The position numbers were made by a program, and so were the translations under genes. Source: Ephydatia muelleri (taxonomy: Eukaryota > Porifera > Demospongiae > Spongillida > Spongillidae). From it: a DNA stretch of 64,000 nucleotides. Below are positions 30,501-43,758 of the stretch, piece by piece. The notes below the pieces were generated by a model, which made no database searches, had not been told where the DNA came from, and saw nothing but the letters and a program-made list of their open reading frames with translations. Numbering within the stretch: the first letter of the stretch is position 1; every line of letters starts with the position of its first letter. The DNA is taken from NCBI GenBank assembly GCA_013339895.1, contig JABACO010000070.1:92001-156000 (forward strand), given 5' to 3'.

Positions 30501-33435
30501 GCAATCATAAATGGAGCAAAAAACAAAGTAAAAGACACTATGACCCAACTTTCTAGAACTTGTTGAGAGCATTACAAATATTTCATGGTGTGTAAAAAAA
30601 TGGGGGGCAAAAAAATTATATTTCATCCCTTCTTTTGATATCCTTTTTCATGCACTTAAGCTCACACTAAGCAATAACAATAGAAACAATAAAATGTCTG
30701 TTCATTCATAGGAGTCCAATAAATGTTAATAGGATACCTATTTCTTGCATTCTAAATTAAGTTGGAGGGAGTGATTGAGTACATTTGCACAACCATGGCT
30801 AGCCACGGCTCCATGAATCAAACTATTTGTGATGTCCCTAAGAGGGCTTCTGCGATGGTATCAGGCCCCATAGGAGCCTGTGCCTCGGTGCTATTTCGAT
30901 GGGAGTATTTAATAACAAGTGTCTAAGATATGATATTCAATTATTTGTCATTAATAGACCATTGCAGCCGAAGGCTTTTGGCCAGGACAATAGCTCGTCC
31001 ACCCCTGCATCACAAGACGCTAAACTAGTCACCCCCGCTCATAACATGAGCTGCAGTATTCCAATCGATAATTTATGTGTTGACATTAATCCCAAAAGAC
31101 AACATGTTCTTTAACTTACAAAAATTACAGAAAAAGGATCAAACGCCAATCCATGCACCATTGTGCTATTTAAAGAGGGGTAATGGTGATGATGTAATTA
31201 TTTAGGCAGTCATGGTCAGAAATTGGCCGTTTCTGTAGGTGGGAATGGAGACCTGGACTTCATTATGTGATGGTTTCTAGCACATAACATAGGTTATCGG
31301 GAGAGCCTGACATGCATGGGTTTTAGGGTGTGATCTGGTCTGACACTATGCCAGGGTTACGTACAAACAGTTATAGTAACAAATATGGTACTGGATAACT
31401 ATTACGCTACTCGACTTAACCCATATTCACACATGAACCAGTGTCTCATGCCAACATACTTATGTAAGAAGATAGTTCCAAAGCTGTAACCCAACTGTCG
31501 ACACACCACAGCTGCATCATCATCAGACCAGCCTGAAGGGCACACACGATACCACAGAGACGTCTTCTGGCTATATATCTGAACTTCTCCCTTTCCATTG
31601 GCAGTGCTTCCGACCAATCGGATGTCTCCATCTCCTGCAGCTGACAACATATTTCAGTTGACTTTAACAAGCATAGTGACAACATGACAAACTAACTATA
31701 AATAAATAACAGCACAATAACTAACACAATGGAACAACAATATCACTAATAACTAACTCTGTCTGCAGACCACAGCAGCATCCCATGTATGGTCACAACC
31801 ATTGGTGTTTGTGGAGTGTGAGCACTGGCTCAATGTAGCTTCATTTCCATCACACAGAACATCTCTATAGTTAATGGCCGAACCATTCTGGACCAGGTAT
31901 TCTGAGGGTAGTCTGTGCAGAATGAAATACAAATTTAATAACATCTATTTAGCATGCAAGGTATGACACATAATTAACATGCGCCGTGTGCTGTTGTGTG
32001 GCATATGCATCCTTGTACACCATTGGCACCAGTTTTCAGAGTGCCAGCAATGCAACCTCAGTATTGGGATACAAACATGTTCACTCCATAACCCCATGAA
32101 GCTCCCATATAAGTCCTAGCCGGGAAGGTCTGGGTTTAGGTCCTCGGCTACTGCTATGTTTGCCACTGCACTAGAACTCTTAAATGGCCATCACACAACT
32201 ATAGCAATGACCATTTACAACAGTTTCTTGTTTTCCTACTGGTGAAGGCCTTCCGCCTTCAAGCTTTGGTGAAAGAAATATATAACCCAATGATCACTGT
32301 CACAAATACGTGAAGATACGAAGCTTGCAATGGTTGTGCAGTGGACAGGGTTCACCTCGTACCAATGCTTGATTGATTATTGTACCATCCCCAGTGTTAG
32401 GCCTTGCTTTATAGACGTACCTTTGAAATGATGGCTTAGGGCTATTTATTATCTACTACTACACTGGTCAAGGCATTGTTGTAATTTCTGTCCCAGACAA
32501 ACTCTCACTCACCATCATGTACAGCCTCTGAAATAGTATATTCAACAGCTGCAAGCTAGCAATTACTTAACCACACACTTGAAGCAAGTAATTGTCTTGG
32601 ACATGACCACAGGAGGTCAATATCCTCATTGATAACAGGTAAGTCAGCGCTCTTGACATATCTGTTACATCTTCACTAAAACCCAAAAACTATTCTAGAA
32701 GCGAGTCAGTGTATCACAGTTAGTGCTGCTACTATTGTCACTAAGAATAGTAAGCTATCCAGCAATGGTCCTACATGCAATGCATTGGGATGGGAGCATC
32801 TACCTCTTGTCTGGGGAGACAGAGAGACTGGCTGCACACACTAAATCATGCAAGGCCACACACATTATTATATAGTCTATAAGGCAAGCTGACTCTAGTC
32901 GCCAATGCTAAAGCCTTTCTGGCGCAATCCAGTCCTGATGTCTACTAAGATGAGCTCAATTTTTTTTTAGTATTAGTGTATCTACTAGTATATTGCATTC
33001 AAGAATAATACCAAAACGTGCACTACAACAACAGCAGTCGCATAATATTAATTTGTTAAGATTGTTTCTATTGCGAACTACTTACATGTATGGTGCATTT
33101 CTTACGTGCTCTGGTTCACGGAGTTGAGTGCCCCGCTGTAACCCAGGCCAATGCAGAACACTTGACCGTTCTTTTCGCTCCAAAGCGTTGTCGGACTGTC
33201 ACCACATACGGTACCCCATGTCCTGTTAAAACACACCTGCACGAAACCGGCGTAAACGTCTGGTGTAAAATTAAGGAGCCTGGTGGCACCATCTTGGTTG
33301 CAAGGTTGAGCTATGAATTAAGAAGAAATGGAGAAACAGGGGACAGTTTCCTAACGTTACGCTTAGCTTTGCAGACTCACCATTTAAGGTCACGAGGATA
33401 CCTTGCACTAGTAGTACTAGAAGGATCGCCTTCAT
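27524..33435 (-). CDS. SRCR-domain type I membrane receptor, eight readable exons
   Basis: Exons joined in frame: 33381-33435 (signal peptide MKAILLVLLVQGILV), 33106-33310 and 31758-31912 (SRCR 1), 31460-31634 and 30288-30409 (SRCR 2), 30035-30227 and 29656-29943 (SRCR 3 plus a Pro/Ser-rich stalk), and 27524-27723 (transmembrane helix FGIVGSIVGLIPVSSIV, basic stop-transfer, tail ending YSSIEQQ). All borders are GT-AG and phases agree except the last junction, where the 13-C run at the end of exon 7 leaves phase 2 but exon 8 needs phase 1; another exon or a miscounted homopolymer would explain it. The cysteine pattern (WGTVCGD, CRQLGYS, CDGNEATLSQCSH) is typical. Sponges have many such cell-surface receptors; the ligand is unknown. 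Confidence 0.8.
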
Positions 33436-33650
33436 CCTCGTGTACTGGAAACTAAACAGCGGGGGTGGGATTGGATACGAATCACGTGAGCCACTGATCT
33501 GTGGAATGGAACGGACTGCTAACATGCTCGATCGTGATTAAATGATAGGGGGGTCATCTGTGCATATATTAAAGATATAGGTACAGCACGCTTATGCACT
33601 CATCGACACCGCTGATAACACGTGTAATTACATCATCTCTATCGGCGGGG
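33436..33650. other. 5' flank of the SRCR gene
   Basis: No clear TATA box or coding frame; the promoter is probably here. Confidence 0.3.
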
Positions 33651-34321
33651 CGACGAGTCCAATTTTAAGAGCTTCCACAGCAAAAAAAAGGGCGCAAATC
33701 AAATTTTGATATTTCTTTGATTTTACAATGGTAACTGTTGGTTTCACTTGTGATTTTCCAACAATACAAATCATATGCTGATTTCGTATATAATTACAAA
33801 TCACGTTGTGATACATCAATGATCCTAAATCTATTGACAAATCCGAGGATGATATTCGGTTGATTTGCCAGGTGGTTCTGTGTATCACATAAACAGCAAA
33901 TCAAATGTGGATTTTAGTATGATTTTACAGTGGTAAAGTACGTTTTACATATGATTTTCACAACATGAGAAATCATTTGCTGATCTTTGTTATGATTTAA
34001 TATTGCAGTAGGATATTATAATTCTTTAGACAAAATTAATGTTAGTTTCTCTATATTATGAATATAAAAAATTACTTATGTATTCCAACGAATAGACTGA
34101 GATTTAATTTGGTTTTGTAAGCAAAATAAAATATGCAGTTCACATTACTCAGTGTTATGAAAAGTTAGTGTGGCAGTTCAGCAACAGTGTATGCAGCGAT
34201 TCATAAAAAATCGCCGAGGGCTTATGATTCTGTCACGTTGGTGAAATGATTTGTTCACCATATAAAGACCAGACTGAGGATCCTTTTCAGGTGTTTTAAA
34301 AGTCATCCAGGTAACATATGC

Positions 34322-37300
34322 TCAAGTTTTAAGACACATATGTGGTGGTAAATCTTGTTTGGTAGTGTCATTATGCTTGATTATTATTCTGAAAAAGAAT
34401 CTGATGATCCCAGAATAATGATGTATCTCATCTGTACCGCTTAATACAAACACTGATTTCACCACAGATGCTCTGTCTGTACTATTATAGTCTGATGAAT
34501 AGGTCGTTCCATTAACATAACATCTTCCAAATTTATCGATACGATGGCTCACATATACAACATCATCAAATGTTGCAGTACAAAAGAGCTGTATTTCATC
34601 ATACAGATCATCTGTTACTTTCACATTACACTTGCTAGGATGCTTTAGTTGAATTGGCCAGTCATCATCAATGCCTTCTCCAGTATCAATTCTTCTATAG
34701 TAGTCAAACACTGCTTCAGTTGGTTCAACACAAGAGTATGATAAGCATGAAAATGGTCCATGACACTGTAGTGTGAATGGCACCTTACAGTGGGTGAGAC
34801 AAGTTGTTTTAGAGCTTTTGGAAATGATTTTTCATCCAATGAGAGATCTTGAGAAACAGCTGTAATATCAATCGAGAACTGCTGTATGATTCTGTTTATT
34901 ATCTGGAGCTCAATATTTTTACTGTTACTTGGTACCTCGGAAAGTATTCCATTCATTCTTTTATATGCAAAGCACCAGTATACTTGGGGAGGCCCATAAT
35001 CACTGATAAGATCCGGGATATGCAATGCAAAATGGTAATTTACTGACACTTCCCATTTTCCATACACAGAAGCATACATTTTGTGATCATCATTTTCTTT
35101 ATAAAGTAGTGATGTCTTCAGTATAATATATTGGCTTGGCAATGAATTCAACAATTTCACAGAGAAGGCATATACTCTTATATGCATTAGTTGACAAAAG
35201 TCCAGATAAACAAGGACGGGCATAAATTAACGCAAAATTTTTCCATTGGTCAGCAGTCAAACTGGTAAGGTCAGTCTTGCCATTGATATTAGAAGGAATG
35301 CGTCCTATGTCATAAGGCACCTTTACTCTTTGAATGCGGCTATAAAACTGTGACAATTTTGCATTTGGTAGACTTGAAAGACACAATTTTGCTTCATTGT
35401 GCACTAATCCCAGTAATATGGTGTGCATTGGGTCAGTTATTGACATTCTTATTATGTCAAAGTATGGAAGTCTTATGAGTTCACTGTAACGAACACCATT
35501 CTTTTTTGTATATCAAGAGCTTCTGATTTTGATATAGCTTGTTGATACTCCATACACTGAGCAAGTACTTGTTCTCTGCTTCTTGGAGGAGCCATGCTAG
35601 ATGTCAAATAGCTAATATTCCCTGATGCTCCCCGTGTCAATTGCTCCCTCTCTGCTTGAAACAAACATCTAGAGCACCCATAATCAGCTTTGTGGCCTAG
35701 TAATTGAGTGACTTTCTTCATTGCTGGCATGTCAGCAGAAATTCCAAGCAAAGCTGCTTTAATATTTCTACCAACAGGATGCAAAGGAAGACCATCCCAC
35801 AAGAGAATCAAATCATTCACTAACGGCTTAAGGAAAGTGTTTGTATTCCCTTTTGGCTCAGTTGGGCCTGGGATGACTCCCAACACCATTGTCCATTCTT
35901 CTTTAAACCTTTCCTCACGAGGTAAGTTTAATACTGTCATCATTATTGCAGATACTTTGTACTCTGATCTTTTAAACGGTTTAAACCAATCAACATTGAG
36001 CAACAGTGCAACGTTATTGGGATCACTTAAGAAAGGCACAGATGGATTAAGCGGACTAGAAGAAAATTCCTTCCAAATAGTTGCATCATAAATGTCATGA
36101 TACACATTTGAATCACTTGATACTTTCTTTTGTGAATAAAATAGTTTCACAAATTTGGCTTGCTGAAACATATTCCTTAACCATTGTGAGGGTGGAATAC
36201 AATAGTAGACTTTGTGTGGGCACCACTTATGTTTTGCAAAGGCTAGCCTTTTATCATATCCAAGTTCCTCACCACATTTTTCCCCAAAGATTGTTGCAGT
36301 GCAAACTTTACACTTCTCTGCTTCATTGAACCTGTACAAATAGTTACAAGAATCATTGGGACATACAACATATTCTTCCATCTTCAACTGCGTCTGTGAA
36401 ATTAAATTCCAAAATCTGTGAACAGTGGTAGAAACACATTGTATAAGGGATGAGAGATAAGCTTCAAAAAGACTGATATCAGGCAGCAGATTGACAAGAT
36501 AGCGGATTGAGTCAGGTGGTGCTTCATGGCAATTTTAGCTAGAAGTGTAGTATTGATGGCTTGGCAATGTTTTGCTCTTTATCAAGATTAAGTTCTACAC
36601 AATTTGGTTCTTCATTTCGGTCCTCAGTATCATCCTCATCACTTTCAGTTGATGTTGCCAAGTCCTTTTCTATAAGTATAAGCATGCAGTAAATACATAA
36701 TCGAAATTATTTCTATTTTATCAATGAATGTCGATTTCTTCCACGGAACTATCATTTGTATCACAGCTACCACCATTATCTAAATGTAATGTAATGTACA
36801 CATTCAGTTTATGATCTTAAAATTTTACTAGTCAATTAACTCACCACCATCAGTAGTTTCAAAACTATGAACCTCAAACTTGTCAAGCTCCAGGTCTATA
36901 CAAATGGAAAATGATATAAATAATATAAAATTTATATTAAAACATTATAAACATAAACCTGATTCAGAGGAGTCTGTGTCATTCATATGTGAGTTGTCAT
37001 TTTCTGCACAGTCTTTATTTTGAGGGTCATGCAAAATATAAATATGAGCTCAAGGAATAAAGGAGTATAACTAACTCACCATACATAACATCACACTCAG
37101 CAGTAGAGTTTTCAGATCTATGCCTTTTTGGTGCACGATCTGCATGCATGGATGCATATGACCTGATCAAGCTTATAGCCATGCAGCATTATAATGATAC
37201 GGTTTTTGTTTATCAACCAAGCACTATTATCAAGACAATTTTTCTTAATTAATTAACATGTACAGGTACAATATACTATATACTGCAATACTATACATGT

Positions 37301-37653
37301 ATATCAAAATTCTCCCTACCTGTTTCGACACTATTGGAGATTGTAGATCGCTCTGAGTGTGGCAAAACATGAACATATAATTATGACTTGACTCAGTGTT
37401 CTACCGTATTCGTGCAGACTCACTGGTAACTTTCGAGGTCGATGATTCCGACTCCAATTGTGTATGCAAATCACAGTGAGGGTTTTTTTTTGAAGAGGCC
37501 AAACAATGATCGATGCCTTCTGATAGTTGTGTAGCAGTGCAATTTCCTTGTTTTACACTGTTGACAGTCACAAACTGAAAGGGCCGACATTTTTGCCGCC
37601 GAAAATGTACGGATAATTTTTCCAGCAAAATCTCGCAACGTGTTCAGTATCAT
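34322..37653 (-). CDS. CACTA-type transposase (Transposase_21-like), multi-exon, possibly decayed
   Basis: The first exon (37653 leftward) has a zinc-finger-like CDCQQCK...TTIRRHRSLFG. The main exon 35473-36387 shows CPNDSCNYLYRF, NVDWFKPFKR, LGVIPGPTEPK, FLKPLVNDLILLWDG and GHKADYGCSRC. Then 35099-35446 has ITDPMHTILLGLV, followed by the 34645-35223 and 34322-34783 frames, which contain HYSVMDHFHAY and a cysteine pair. This order matches metazoan EnSpm transposases that cut and move the element. Frame changes near 35450, 35150 and 34700 may be introns or damage. Acidic linker exons lie at about 36400-37400. Confidence 0.65.
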
Positions 37654-38710
37654 ATGGCTGCAAAGACCAATCGAGATAAAGATTTAGAAGCTCTTCGTCA
37701 TAAAGTTTCGGACCTAGAAGCGAGAATGGTCCGTGTGAATGATCGCTTGGGTGAAATGGACGATAAACTAAAAGAAAGGAGTGCCATGGATTCAGAACAT
37801 GAAGCTCGAAGGTACGTTAAATGTTGTAATGTGATACAGAAACGGCTTCTGTGGTTCTACTGTGAGGAGACTGCGACGGGTGTCGAAGTAGTAATGTATA
37901 AGCGCGTGGTTTTGAACTGCTTACCAGCTTGTATCTCTCGTAAATTCGAAGCCTTGAATATTTTCCTCATCCAGTCCCCCCCCTCCCCCCTTCCTTTCTC
38001 AGGAAATAGCGTTCCAACGTCTTCATAAACAGTTGTTCCGTTGGTAAGCACTGTTTTTTTTTGGTCACGTGACATATCATGAAAAATCAATTCACAGAAA
38101 ATACTTCAGGTAGTGTTTGAAGAGTATGTTGAACAACTGGACAGATCATTAAAAGAGACACCTTGGAGTGGTATAGATGATGATCTCAAAACCAGAATAC
38201 TTCAATCAGTTGAGAGTCACCTTCAACTGTATAAGCTTCCAATGCCTTCTAAAGGTGACTTGAAGAAAAGAATCAAGGCATACTATGCAAGCCGGAGGAA
38301 CACTACAATCATGAACATGAATGATGAAAAAAGAAGGCAAAGACGTATGTCTTTGAAGCGAAATCGTCTTGCATATGTAAGTACTCATATTTGAATAGTC
38401 ATGCACTAACCTACAACTTCATCTGTCCAGGTTGCACGTGATAAAGCAGTACAGGAGGCGATACAAAAGGGTGAACTTAATGCTGGAGATGGGGAAGCAC
38501 TTAAGGCATTCAGGGATACTGTGAGAATTGATGCTGGTGCTGTTTCACCTGTTGTCAGTTCTGATGACGAGGAAGCTGCAGCCCAGAACAAAAAGAAACG
38601 TTGGAGAACCTTGCAAGAGCTCGAGCTTCTCGTCAGCAACAAAGTCAACATGTGGAGAACTAAGTTTTTTTTTATTCTGCTTATCCTTTTTATCTTTCCA
38701 TTTTCCATGT
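37654..38710 (+). CDS. Second CACTA gene: coiled-coil/basic DNA-binding-like protein
   Basis: Exon 37654-37811 encodes an N-terminal coiled coil (ALRHKVSDLEARMVRVNDRL) and ends at a GTACGT donor. Later frames 38113-38380 (EEYVEQLDRSLKETPW, LKKRIKAYYASRRN, a Lys/Arg-rich RQRRMSLKRNRLAY) and 38430-38660 (AIQKGELNAGDGEALKAF, SDDEEAAAQNKKKRW) look like further exons. The exact first splice was not resolved in frame. CACTA elements often carry a second DNA-binding gene; that role is inferred. Its ATG touches the transposase ATG on the other strand. Confidence 0.45.
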
Positions 38711-39548
38711 ATGGTGATTATTTTTTATGATCCACAGTATTCATTTTATTTATATTTTTCATGATACATGACAAATCATTTGAACAATCATGAGAAATGA
38801 TTATGATATGATTAATCATGTGATTTCACATGCTGAATCACATGAAAAATCGGGCACAAATCTTTGATTACTCATTTGAAATTTGAAGTGATTCTCGGTA
38901 AAAATCATGTATTAAATCCAATTGTGATTTTCAAATGATTTGCCAGTGATTCTTCATTTCGAATTACTATCAGATAATCCGATGATTTTGTGTGTGATTT
39001 CCACAGCAAAATCACTTGATACATCTGAACCTGCGGCAGCAGGTTCAATATAGGATTGATTGAGGATTGATGAATATCATTAAAAAAAACTTCACTCGCG
39101 TCTGGAGGGACAACGGAGAAACGAATTGCTTATCTCTTTGTCGCGATGGAACGAGAACTCAAAGATCTACAGTTCTACGTTTGTTCCGTGTCATAAAACG
39201 GTGTGCTTTTAGAGAAACAAACGAATTCGTGCCTAGTCCTAAAAAAATTCTTGGTCGTCGTCGTCGTCGTCTTCTTCTTCTTCTTCCTTAGGAAGGTATA
39301 ACTCAAGCTACGAACGGTTTTGAATAACGGCAATAGCACCAATATCTTCGGAATTCACCTGCACGTTATCCTTTAAGGTCATATAGACACCTCGAAAGAG
39401 AAGTACCCTCATGCGGTAGCAAGTTCTATATAGGATATGAAGTTATTGCGGAAGTTTATTTGGTTTATTGTTGATTAATGAAGTTATTATACAGCATGCA
39501 GTATATACTCCGACCTGCACGAAATTTATTTGGTGTCCCCGATTTCCC

Positions 39549-39608
39549 ACAGCTGCGGATGGATTACATCACCGCTAGCGTAGCGGTGATGTAATCCATC
39601 CGGAAATC
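39549..39608. repeat. Strong hairpin (21-bp perfect stem, 3-nt loop)
   Basis: 39557-39577 pairs perfectly with 39581-39601 around a GCG loop. A further GATTTCC/GGAAATC pairing lies outside (39541-39547 and 39602-39608). No coding role is visible. Confidence 0.8.
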
Positions 39609-39667
39609 AGGGTCTGGGTACGAGACTAGTTCCTATCGCAGTTTAATACTTTGACTAGTGAAGTTAA

Positions 39668-40290
39668 ATGCCTTCGCGTAATCGAAAGAAGCGATACCTT
39701 CAAAAGCAAGACGATATTTTATCACAAGAAAACAAGGCTAAAGCCCGAGCGCGCTACAAGGCCGATCCCGAAAAGAAGAAGGCCTCTGTACGCGACAGCT
39801 ACAAGGCCGATCCCGAAAAGAAGAAGGCCTCTGTACGCGACAGCTACAAGGTCGATCCCGAAAACAAGAAGGCCTCTGTACGCGACAGCTACAACGCAGA
39901 TATTGAATCTAAGCAATCTGCTAAAAGGCAGCGATATCAAGAGGACTACGCGAGGAGAACCGTGCTGCTAAAAGGCAGCGAAATCAAGAGGACCTCGAGG
40001 AGAACCGTGCTGCTAAAAGGCAGCGATATCAAGAGGACGTCGAGGAGAACCGTGCTGCTAAAAGGCAGCGATATCAAGAGGACCTCGAGGAGAACCGTGC
40101 TGCTAAAAGGCATGCAGCGATATCAAGATGATAACCGCGCTGCTAAAAGGCAGAAATACGAAGACAATTCAGCTGCCATTAAGGCATCTGAAAGGAATCG
40201 GTATTGGAATGACCCCGCTGTCCGATTGGCTAAACGTGCTGCCGAGAGGAAGCGGTATCGCAGGGGTCACCGAACTACCACTACCACCCA
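39668..40290 (+). pseudogene. Basic protein with two sets of 15-residue repeats, frame broken
   Basis: After MPSRNRKKRYLQKQDD come about three copies of KADPEKKKASVRDSY (45-bp DNA repeat), then about four copies of a second 45-bp unit that reads ENRAAKRQRYQEDLE only in another frame. A shift near 39950 therefore separates the two blocks, and a third change near 40105 returns to the first frame (RYQDDNRAAKRQKYEDN, LAKRAAERKRYRRG). Similar Lys/Arg/Glu-rich repeats form the N-termini of some invertebrate transposon proteins. No catalytic domain is visible; the gypsy element at 40515 inserted just downstream. Confidence 0.45.
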
Positions 40291-40514
40291 AAGGTATGTG
40301 ATGGCATGTTGTATTGCACTAGCATTAAAAAGCTATAGGAAGATGTGCATGCAACATGTGTACAGCACGCATGTAAGGGATCTGCTATTCACTTCACATG
40401 TAAAGCATGCATGGTGACCCAACTGTTGTGTACAGTCCTTTGTGACCTGTCTATTGAATATTGGGGTGTCATCCTTAATCTGATGCACAAAAAGGCTTCC
40501 TTATCTGATGCTAC

Positions 40515-40624
40515 TGTAAGAGCAACAGTCTCACAGGTATCAGAACTGATCATATCCACAAAAATATACATTATATATCAAGGGTGTGTGCGGGATCTTC
40601 CGCGCATGCGTTAATTATCTTACA
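40515..40624 (-). repeat. 3' LTR
   Basis: 110 bp; nearly identical to 45344-45452, differing by single-base runs. Contains attatatatc as the only TATA-like box. Confidence 0.9.
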
Positions 40625-40635
40625 CTATTCCCTCT

Positions 40636-43600
40636 CTAATGTTTGATGAATGGTCCGTAACGGTCAGGTTGACGTCTGTTTCGATCCGGGTATCGCCTTT
40701 GGGGAGCGGGCTGATCGCCAGGTCCAGCGGCAGGGAGTTCATTTGGAGGGGCCACGGGCGCTGCATAATCTTCATCCTCCTCTAGCAACTCGCATTGCTC
40801 CCCTGGTTTAGGGGTAGGTAGAACGACTTCGTCTGCTGCAGGACGCTCCGGACGAGGTTCATTAGCTAACCTGACATTAGGTGGGCAGGGTTTCAACCTG
40901 TCAAAATGGACGATCTGTGGTCTCCTTCCCCTAGTACCTTGCAACTTGTAGGTGGCGTCTCCGAGCCTTTCCACCACTTTATAGGGTCCTTTCCAGGGCC
41001 TGTGCAGCTTCCGGGATTGTCCAGATGGTACAGCTGGAGTAAACAGCCAAACAAGATCGCCTTCACTATATGGTTCTCCGTGAACCTTTCTGTCATAGAT
41101 GCTCTTCTGCCGTTTATGCTCTGTTTCGCATCTGTCTCTAACAAGAGCGTATGCCTCCAAAAGGCCATCTTTCAAATTCTTCACGTACTCCATTACTGCA
41201 GTCTCTTTCCCTTGAGTGGTACCGTACATCAGATCCACTGGCAACTTGACTTGTCTTCCAAACATAAGGAAGAACGGGCTAAATCCAGTCGATGCGTGGA
41301 CACTTGAATTGTACGCTAAGCACACCCGACGAATATTTTGCTCCCAACTGGACGGGTAAGAGTCCACCGTAGTGGCCAACATGCCCAAAAGTGTGCGGTT
41401 GAAGCGTTCCACAATCCCGTTGCACTGCGGATGATATGGAGTAGTGTGGGTCTTCTTAATCTCCAGCAGTTTGCACACTTCTTTCACCAGCTCAGATTCG
41501 AATTGTCTGCCCTGGTCACTATGTAATTGCTCCGGTGGTGAGAACCGACAAAACATTTCGTCCACTAATTTACGGGCCACTGTTGCTGCTTCCTGATTGG
41601 GTATTCCGTACGCATTTCGTGAAGTGATCCACTGCTACCAGCACGTATCTGCTCCCAGTCTCTGTCTCAGGTAGGGGCCCCAATAAATCCACGCAAACCA
41701 TTTGCAGTGGATACCCTACCTGTAGCGTTTGCAAACCTGCTCTTCTTTTGGGGGCATTGGTCTTCCTGGAACAGCACACTGCACAACATGAGCACCACTC
41801 ACTTACGTCATCTGCACAACTTGGCCAATAGAATCTCTCCTTCAGTAGATTCCTCATTTTCTCCTCTCCTAAATGCGCAGACAAAGCCCCTTCATGCAGG
41901 CTCCGCAGAATGTCCTGCCTCAGCTTAGCAGGCACAACGAGCTGCAACTTTCCCTCACCACCGCCTAGTACCCTCCTCCACAACACGCCATCCTTCAGAT
42001 ACAACGATGTATGTTGCTGCCATAGTAAGCGGCTCTCACGGCTCCATGGTTTGACTTCATCTGCTGACAGCATCAGTTTGGACTCCAGAGCTTGATACAC
42101 TGGCCGAATAGAACAGTCATCTAACTGTTGCTGACGTATCCATTGAGGAGTATAGGAAGTGCAAGGTAATGACGTCACGCTTCCTTCAATGACATCTCCT
42201 TTGGGTGTTGTTTCATGACTTTCTCTACCGCACTGGCGACAGGGGACACGTGATAGGGCATCTGCATTACCGTGCTTGGTGCCTTGACGGTGTACAACCG
42301 AAAAGCTATACTCCTGTAATTTTTCTAGCCAGCGGGCTAATTGGCTATCGGGTTCTTTGAAGTTACGCAACCACACTAATGAACTGTGATCGGTCCTAAG
42401 GGTAAACACCCTTCCCAGTAGGTACTGCCGAAAGTGGTGAATAAACTCGACAGCCGCTAGCAACTCCTTTCTGGTTACACAATAACGCTGTTCCGGACGG
42501 CTCAGCGTACGACTGGCATATGCAATCACTACCTCGGACCCAGTGGCATCTTCCTGTGAGAGGACCGCTCCAATGCCAATATCACTGGCATCAGTGTCGA
42601 GAACAAACCTCCGGCTATAGTCTGGGTAGGAGAGCACAGGGGGTGAACTCAAACATGCACGTAACACATCAAAGGCATGCTGACACTCGACAGTCCACTT
42701 AAAGTCAGTATTCTTCTCCGTGAGACGATGTAATGGCTTCGCGATGGCAGCAAAATTCTTGACGAATTTCCGATAGTAGTTAGCCAGACCCAAAAATTGT
42801 TGCATTTCGCGCTTCGACTGGGGAGGTGGCCATCCTGCTACAACAGCTGTTTTACTCGGATCCGCGGCAACGCCTTCTTCTGATACAATATGCCCTAAAA
42901 CGTAACGCTCTTTTGACACCACTTACATTTCGATGGTTTTAACTTCAGTCCTGCCTGCCTGAGTCTTTGGAGTACACCTGCGAGATTACGCAAGTGCTCG
43001 CTGAACGAGGTTCCCACAATGATAATGTCATCCAGATACACGAGGCAACTGGACCACTTCAGTCCACCAAGAACTCTGTCCATCAGGCGTTGAAACGTAG
43101 CGGGAGCGTTACACAACCCGAAGGGCATCACTCGAAACTGGAAAAGGCCTTCTGGTGTGGTGAATGCTGTCTTGGGCTGGTCTTCCTCTGCTACCTCCAC
43201 TTGCCAGTATCCGCTAGCCAGATCCAGCGTAGTAAACAGTCTCGACCCTGCTAATGTATCAAGTGTGTCATCCACCCGAGGTAGAGGATATGCATCTTTC
43301 CTTGTTACACTATTGACCTTTCTGTAATCCACGCAAAACCTAACTGATCCGTCTTTTTTCTTTACAAGAACCACAGGAGATGACCATGGACTATCTGACT
43401 GCTGGATAGCGCCTTGCTCAAGCATGTCCTTTACCAGCTTTGCCATTTCTTCTCTACGAGACTGAGGGATTCGTCGAGGCAAAAGATGGACAGGAGGAGT
43501 GTTGCCAGTGTCAATGCGATGCTTCAGAATGTTAGTGCGACCAATCTGGCCGCTGTTAAACGCGAACACGTCTGCATATTCCATTAAGAGGTGAAACAGG

Positions 43601-43758
43601 AGTTCCTTCTCACCATCGTTAAGGTGATCTCCCACCTTGCAGACCATGCTCCATAGTGCCTCCTGATCTCCTTGGGACAGTGGGATATGTTCAGTTACAG
43701 CCGAGATGTTCTGGGTAGTACAGTCTTCATGCAGCTGACTCATGCTGGCAACCTTCAT
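40636..43758 (-). pseudogene. Pol: reverse transcriptase, RNase H and integrase, frameshifted
   Basis: RT: SDSPWSSPVVLVKKKDGSV, LDLASGYWQVEV, FGLCNAPATFQ, VYLDDIIIVG. A one-base loss near 42905 puts a stop just before GHIVSEEGV. RNase H: LDTDASDIGIGAVLSQ, TDHSSLVWL, GNADALSRV. Integrase: H2C2 finger (HEGALSAHLG, CSCCAVCC), core D in VCVDLLGPLP, D in LHSDQGRQFES, E in NGIVERFNRTL, with a shift near 41575. The C-terminus has a GPY-like KGPYKVVERLGDATYKL domain and a long Pro/Glu-rich tail. No chromodomain was recognised. All catalytic residues are kept. Confidence 0.85.

Larger units (their letters stand above)
33655..39030. mobile_element. CACTA/EnSpm-like DNA transposon with two divergent genes
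   Basis: The central minus-strand gene has Transposase_21 features. Both flanks (33660-34010 and 38760-39030) are filled with short AAATCA/TGATTT motifs in both orientations, like the subterminal transposase-binding repeats of CACTA elements. Exact termini and target duplication were not resolved; TTCCACAGCAAAA occurs at both flanks (33668 and 38998) but in the same orientation. A second, plus-strand gene starts at 37654. Confidence 0.65.
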
